NCBI GenBank assembly: GCA_902767355.1
Contig: CACXHG010000120.1
Location: 1-6,431, forward strand
Length of the DNA stretch: 6,431 nucleotides
Direction of reading: 5' to 3'
Source: an uncultured Bacteroidia bacterium
GTDB taxonomy: Bacteria; Bacteroidota; Bacteroidia; Bacteroidales; UBA932
Part shown: positions 4,157 to 6,431 of the stretch, one piece after another
How the letters are laid out: every line of letters begins with the position of its first letter
Position numbering within the stretch: the first letter of the stretch is position 1
Program-made: the position numbers and the translations under genes
The notes under the pieces: model-generated
Seen by the model: the letters and a program-made list of their open reading frames with translations, nothing else
Told to the model about the DNA's origin: nothing
Databases searched by the model: none

Positions 4157-5389
4157 ATGGAAAATCAGATATTCACACTGCAGAGCGGGATGAAAGTGGC
4201 CTTCAGAAAGACCAACTCTGCGGTGGCCTATTGCGCCCTTTGCATCAAGGCCGGCACTGCCAATGAGCCGGAAGGCAAGCACGGCATAGCGCACCTGACG
4301 GAACACATGATATTCCGCGGCTGCCAGAAGCGCTCGGCCCGCAGCATAAACGACCGCCTGGAAAAGCTGGGCGGCGATCTGAACGCCTACACTGCCAAAG
4401 AAGAGACGGTGGTATATTGCACCGTGCTCAAGGAGGATATAGCCAAGGCGATAGACCTCTCGCTGGAAATTGTGTTCACCTCGCTCTTCGACACCGACGA
4501 GCTGGAGAAAGAAAAGAACGTGGTGTGCGACGAGATTAATATGACGCTGGACAACCCGGCCGACTTTATTTTCGAAGACTACGAGAAGCAGCTCTTCAAG
4601 GGGCACCCCCTGCAGCGCACCATACTGGGCACCGCCGCCTCCCTGAAAAACATATCTTCAGACGATATAAAGGCCTTTGTGCGCGAACACTACAATCCCC
4701 ACAACATGAGCATGGTCGTGGTCGGGGACTTTGACGAGATGGCCACCGTGGCGCTGGTGGACCGCCTGCAGCAGAAATACACGCACCCCTTCGGCGGGGT
4801 CAAATACGACCGCGCCCATCTGGCGACTCCGGCAGAGCAGCTTTTCAACATAGACAAGGCCCGCAAGTTCCACCAGGCCAACTGCATCCTTGGCAGCCGG
4901 GCCTATCCCTTCGGCCACAAGGACCGCATCGCCCTCTCCATGCTTGTCAACATCCTGGGCGGTCCGGCCAGCAACTCGCGCCTGAACAGTTCGCTGCGAG
5001 AGAAAAAGGCGCTGGTATATCACATCGACGCCTCCTACGTGCGCTACTCCACCGCCGGCGTCGCTCTGGTTTATTTCGGCTGCGACAAGAGCAATGTGGA
5101 CAAGTGCATTGAGCTGGTCATGAAAGAGCTGCGCAAGGTGCGCGAAGTGCCCCTGAGCGACGCCGCCCTCAAGGCCGCCAAGAAGCAGATCATGGCCCAG
5201 AACGCCATCGCAAGCGAATATGGCGAGGCTCAGGCCCTCTCCATAGGCCGCAGCATACTGCGCGGGGGCGAATACCCCACCAGCGAGCTGTTCCGCCGCA
5301 AGCTGGACGAAGTCACCAGCGAGCAGCTGCAGCGCGTGGCCCGCGAAATCTTTGCCGAAGATCGCATCTGCAAACTGATATACAGATAA
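4157..5389 (+). CDS. M16 family zinc metallopeptidase (insulinase/processing-peptidase type)
   Basis: This 410-residue protein is a single-unit M16B-type peptidase, the length typical of bacterial relatives of mitochondrial processing peptidase. The inverted zinc motif HxxEH is intact as HLTEH (46-50), with catalytic base Glu49. The third zinc ligand is Glu126 in the segment EKNVVCDEI, 77 residues on, with the companion Glu119. The C-terminal half carries the REKKALVY segment, where Arg281 and Tyr288 have the seven-residue spacing of the substrate-binding Arg/Tyr pair. Both half-domains are therefore present and it should be active rather than a pseudopeptidase. No signal peptide is seen, so it probably works in the cytoplasm on small peptides or unfolded chains; the substrate is unknown. 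I place the start at 4157 (MENQIFTLQSG) because the promoter box lies so close upstream; ATG 4148 would add MRF. The methyltransferase gene follows after two bases, indicating one operon. Confidence 0.92.
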   Translation: MENQIFTLQSGMKVAFRKTNSAVAYCALCIKAGTANEPEGKHGIAHLTEHMIFRGCQKRSARSINDRLEKLGGDLNAYTAKEETVVYCTVLKEDIAKAIDLSLEIVFTSLFDTDELEKEKNVVCDEINMTLDNPADFIFEDYEKQLFKGHPLQRTILGTAASLKNISSDDIKAFVREHYNPHNMSMVVVGDFDEMATVALVDRLQQKYTHPFGGVKYDRAHLATPAEQLFNIDKARKFHQANCILGSRAYPFGHKDRIALSMLVNILGGPASNSRLNSSLREKKALVYHIDASYVRYSTAGVALVYFGCDKSNVDKCIELVMKELRKVREVPLSDAALKAAKKQIMAQNAIASEYGEAQALSIGRSILRGGEYPTSELFRRKLDEVTSEQLQRVAREIFAEDRICKLIYR

Positions 5390-5391
5390 TT

Positions 5392-6024
5392 ATGACCCTA
5401 GAGGAATATTGCCGGCAGCACTCTTCCCTGCCCTCCAGCGCTCAAACCCTGGAGTGGATCAAGCACCAGACGCATCTGCGCACCAACCACGCGCGCATGC
5501 TTTCCGGCCCCATCGAAGGCGGGCTGCTGGGCGCCATCTCACGCCTGATGCGCCCCCGCAGAGTGCTCGAGCTGGGTGTATTCACCGGCTATTCCACAGT
5601 CTGCCTGGCCGAAGGGCTGGCCGACGACGGCCGCATAGACGCCATAGAAATCAACGACGAGCTTGAAGACATCATCCGTGAAGGCTACCAAATAGCCGGA
5701 ATCAGTGGCAAGGTATGCCTGCACCTGGGCGACGCACTGGAGATAATCCCCACGCTGGAAGATATTTACGACCTTGTATATATCGACGCCAACAAGCGGC
5801 ACTACCCTGATTACTGGCGTCTGACCTCCGGCAAGGTCCGCGCCGGCGGCGCCATCATCGCCGACAACACCCTCTGGGACGGCAAGGTAGTGCAGGAACC
5901 GGCGCCCCGGGATGTCCAGAGCGCCGGCATCTTGGAATTCAACAATCTCGTGGCCTCCGACAGCCGCTTCGACTGCATCATGCTGCCCCTTCGCGACGGC
6001 ATGACGATAGCTATTCGCAACTAA
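5392..6024 (+). CDS. Class I SAM-dependent O-methyltransferase (COMT-like, family 3)
   Basis: This 210-residue protein matches the bacterial, metal-dependent O-methyltransferases related to catechol and caffeoyl-CoA methyltransferases. The SAM-binding motif I is VLELGVFTGYST (58-69), followed by the acidic Glu86 in AIEIN, which binds the SAM ribose, and GDA at 113-115. The divalent-metal ligands are all in place: Asp132 in VYIDANK, and Asp158-Asn159 in IIADN. The family methylates catechol-type hydroxyl groups; the natural substrate in bacteria such as this is usually unknown and nothing here reveals it. The start at 5392 follows the M16 stop by two bases (TAATT ATG), so it is probably translated by coupling from the same mRNA. 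Its last 14 bases overlap the 3' end of the convergent galM gene. The length is normal for the family and there is no signal peptide, so it is cytoplasmic. Confidence 0.92.
   Translation: MTLEEYCRQHSSLPSSAQTLEWIKHQTHLRTNHARMLSGPIEGGLLGAISRLMRPRRVLELGVFTGYSTVCLAEGLADDGRIDAIEINDELEDIIREGYQIAGISGKVCLHLGDALEIIPTLEDIYDLVYIDANKRHYPDYWRLTSGKVRAGGAIIADNTLWDGKVVQEPAPRDVQSAGILEFNNLVASDSRFDCIMLPLRDGMTIAIRN
6011..6024. other. Convergent 3' overlap of methyltransferase and galM genes
   Basis: The methyltransferase stop TAA (6022-6024) and the galM stop TAG (complement of CTA at 6011-6013) are interlocked over 14 bases, so the last three methyltransferase residues and the last three galM residues share DNA. 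No hairpin with a T-run is seen here, so transcripts of each gene probably run into the other or end by another mechanism. Confidence 0.85.
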
Positions 6025-6431
6025 ACCGCCACTCGATGATGTTCAGGTAGGTCTCGCCGGGGAGCAGGGGCCGCCAGGGGAACTGCAGCTTGTTGGGGCT
6101 GTCGGGCCAGGCCTGGCACTCCAGGGCTACACAGTCGTAATCCTTGTACTTATAGCCGTCGGGAGAGTCGGGGCAGCCGTCCAGCCAGTTGCCGGTATAT
6201 ACCTGCACGCCGGGCTGATTGGTAAATAGGGCCACCTTGCGGCCGGCGCAGCAAAGCTCTGCAGCGGGGCGCAGGGTGCCGTCGTAACCGTCTATGCACC
6301 AGCAGTGGTCGTAGCCCTTGCCAAATTTCAGAGGCTCGAAATCTGCATCCAGATCCTGCCCTATCGGCTTGGCCACGGTAAAGTCCATAGGCGTGCCGGC
6401 CACGGGGGCCATTTCGCCAAAGGGAATCAGC
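6011..6431 (-). CDS. galM: Aldose 1-epimerase, C-terminal part (5' end outside window)
   Basis: The minus-strand frame is open to the right edge; 139 C-terminal residues are visible out of about 350-380 in the full family. The enzyme interconverts alpha and beta anomers of galactose and other aldoses, feeding the Leloir pathway. Family signatures are clear: LIPFGEMAPVAGTPMDF at the visible start, GYDHCW (39-44) with a conserved Asp-His, PGVQVYTGN (73-81), and ALECQAWPDSPN (102-113). The Glu in ALEC (104) corresponds to the catalytic general base, and it is intact. The C terminus has the usual LLPGETY...W-R-F strand. The catalytic histidines lie in the part not seen. The internal ATG at 6412 is not the start, because family homology continues upstream of it to the edge. 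It converges on the methyltransferase and overlaps it by 14 bases, leaving no room for a terminator between them. Whether it belongs to a sugar-utilisation cluster cannot be told. Confidence 0.93.
   Translation of the reverse strand, partial: LIPFGEMAPVAGTPMDFTVAKPIGQDLDADFEPLKFGKGYDHCWCIDGYDGTLRPAAELCCAGRKVALFTNQPGVQVYTGNWLDGCPDSPDGYKYKDYDCVALECQAWPDSPNKLQFPWRPLLPGETYLNIIEWRFSCE

Noticed and set aside
2938..4266. A 442-codon open frame on the + strand, antisense to most of dnaX.
   Set aside because: It lies opposite a certain dnaX gene in GC-rich DNA and runs through the divergent promoter into the M16 gene. Its protein has no recognisable domain and is rich in Ala, Gly, Val and His, as expected for the shadow of a GC-biased gene. 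The same holds for the other long frames opposite dnaX and lptB.

Overview
The window looks like a chromosome fragment from a Gram-negative Bacteroidota bacterium, probably Bacteroidales. Three observations support this. It carries a lipopolysaccharide-export ATPase (LptB). Two exact matches to the Bacteroidota -7 promoter box (TAnnTTTG) lie in the divergent gap at 4105-4156. No gene start has a recognisable Shine-Dalgarno sequence. The lineage is an inference; no rRNA or other strict marker is present.

Left part (1-748): two small accessory-looking genes on the + strand. The first is the C-terminal part of a GIY-YIG nuclease-domain protein that enters from the left edge. The second is a 125-residue single-pass membrane protein of unknown function, overlapping it by 17 bases. 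Their base composition is clearly lower in G+C (about 45% in sampled lines) than the core genes to the right (about 65% in a sampled line), which suggests a different origin.

Middle (749-1551): about 800 bases with no credible protein gene but a high density of inverted and direct repeats. There is a series of potential hairpins, including two adjacent ones (903-952 and 968-1005) whose loops share a perfect 7-base complementarity. Next come an imperfect 51-53-base repeat built on GGTGAG/CTCACC, a REP-like palindromic element, a 43-base exact direct repeat with a 53-base period, and one more hairpin. This is the least ordinary part of the window.

Right part (1552-6431): conserved, GC-rich housekeeping genes. 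dnaX (clamp-loader gamma/tau) and lptB form a tight minus-strand pair. A divergent, very compact promoter region separates dnaX from a plus-strand pair, an M16 zinc peptidase and a class I O-methyltransferase two bases apart. The methyltransferase ends inside the 3' end of a convergent, partial aldose 1-epimerase gene (galM) that runs off the right edge. No obvious shared pathway links these genes. The layout is compact core chromosome on the right, next to a probable insertion or recombination-prone segment on the left. I did not find a complete known defence or mobile system.
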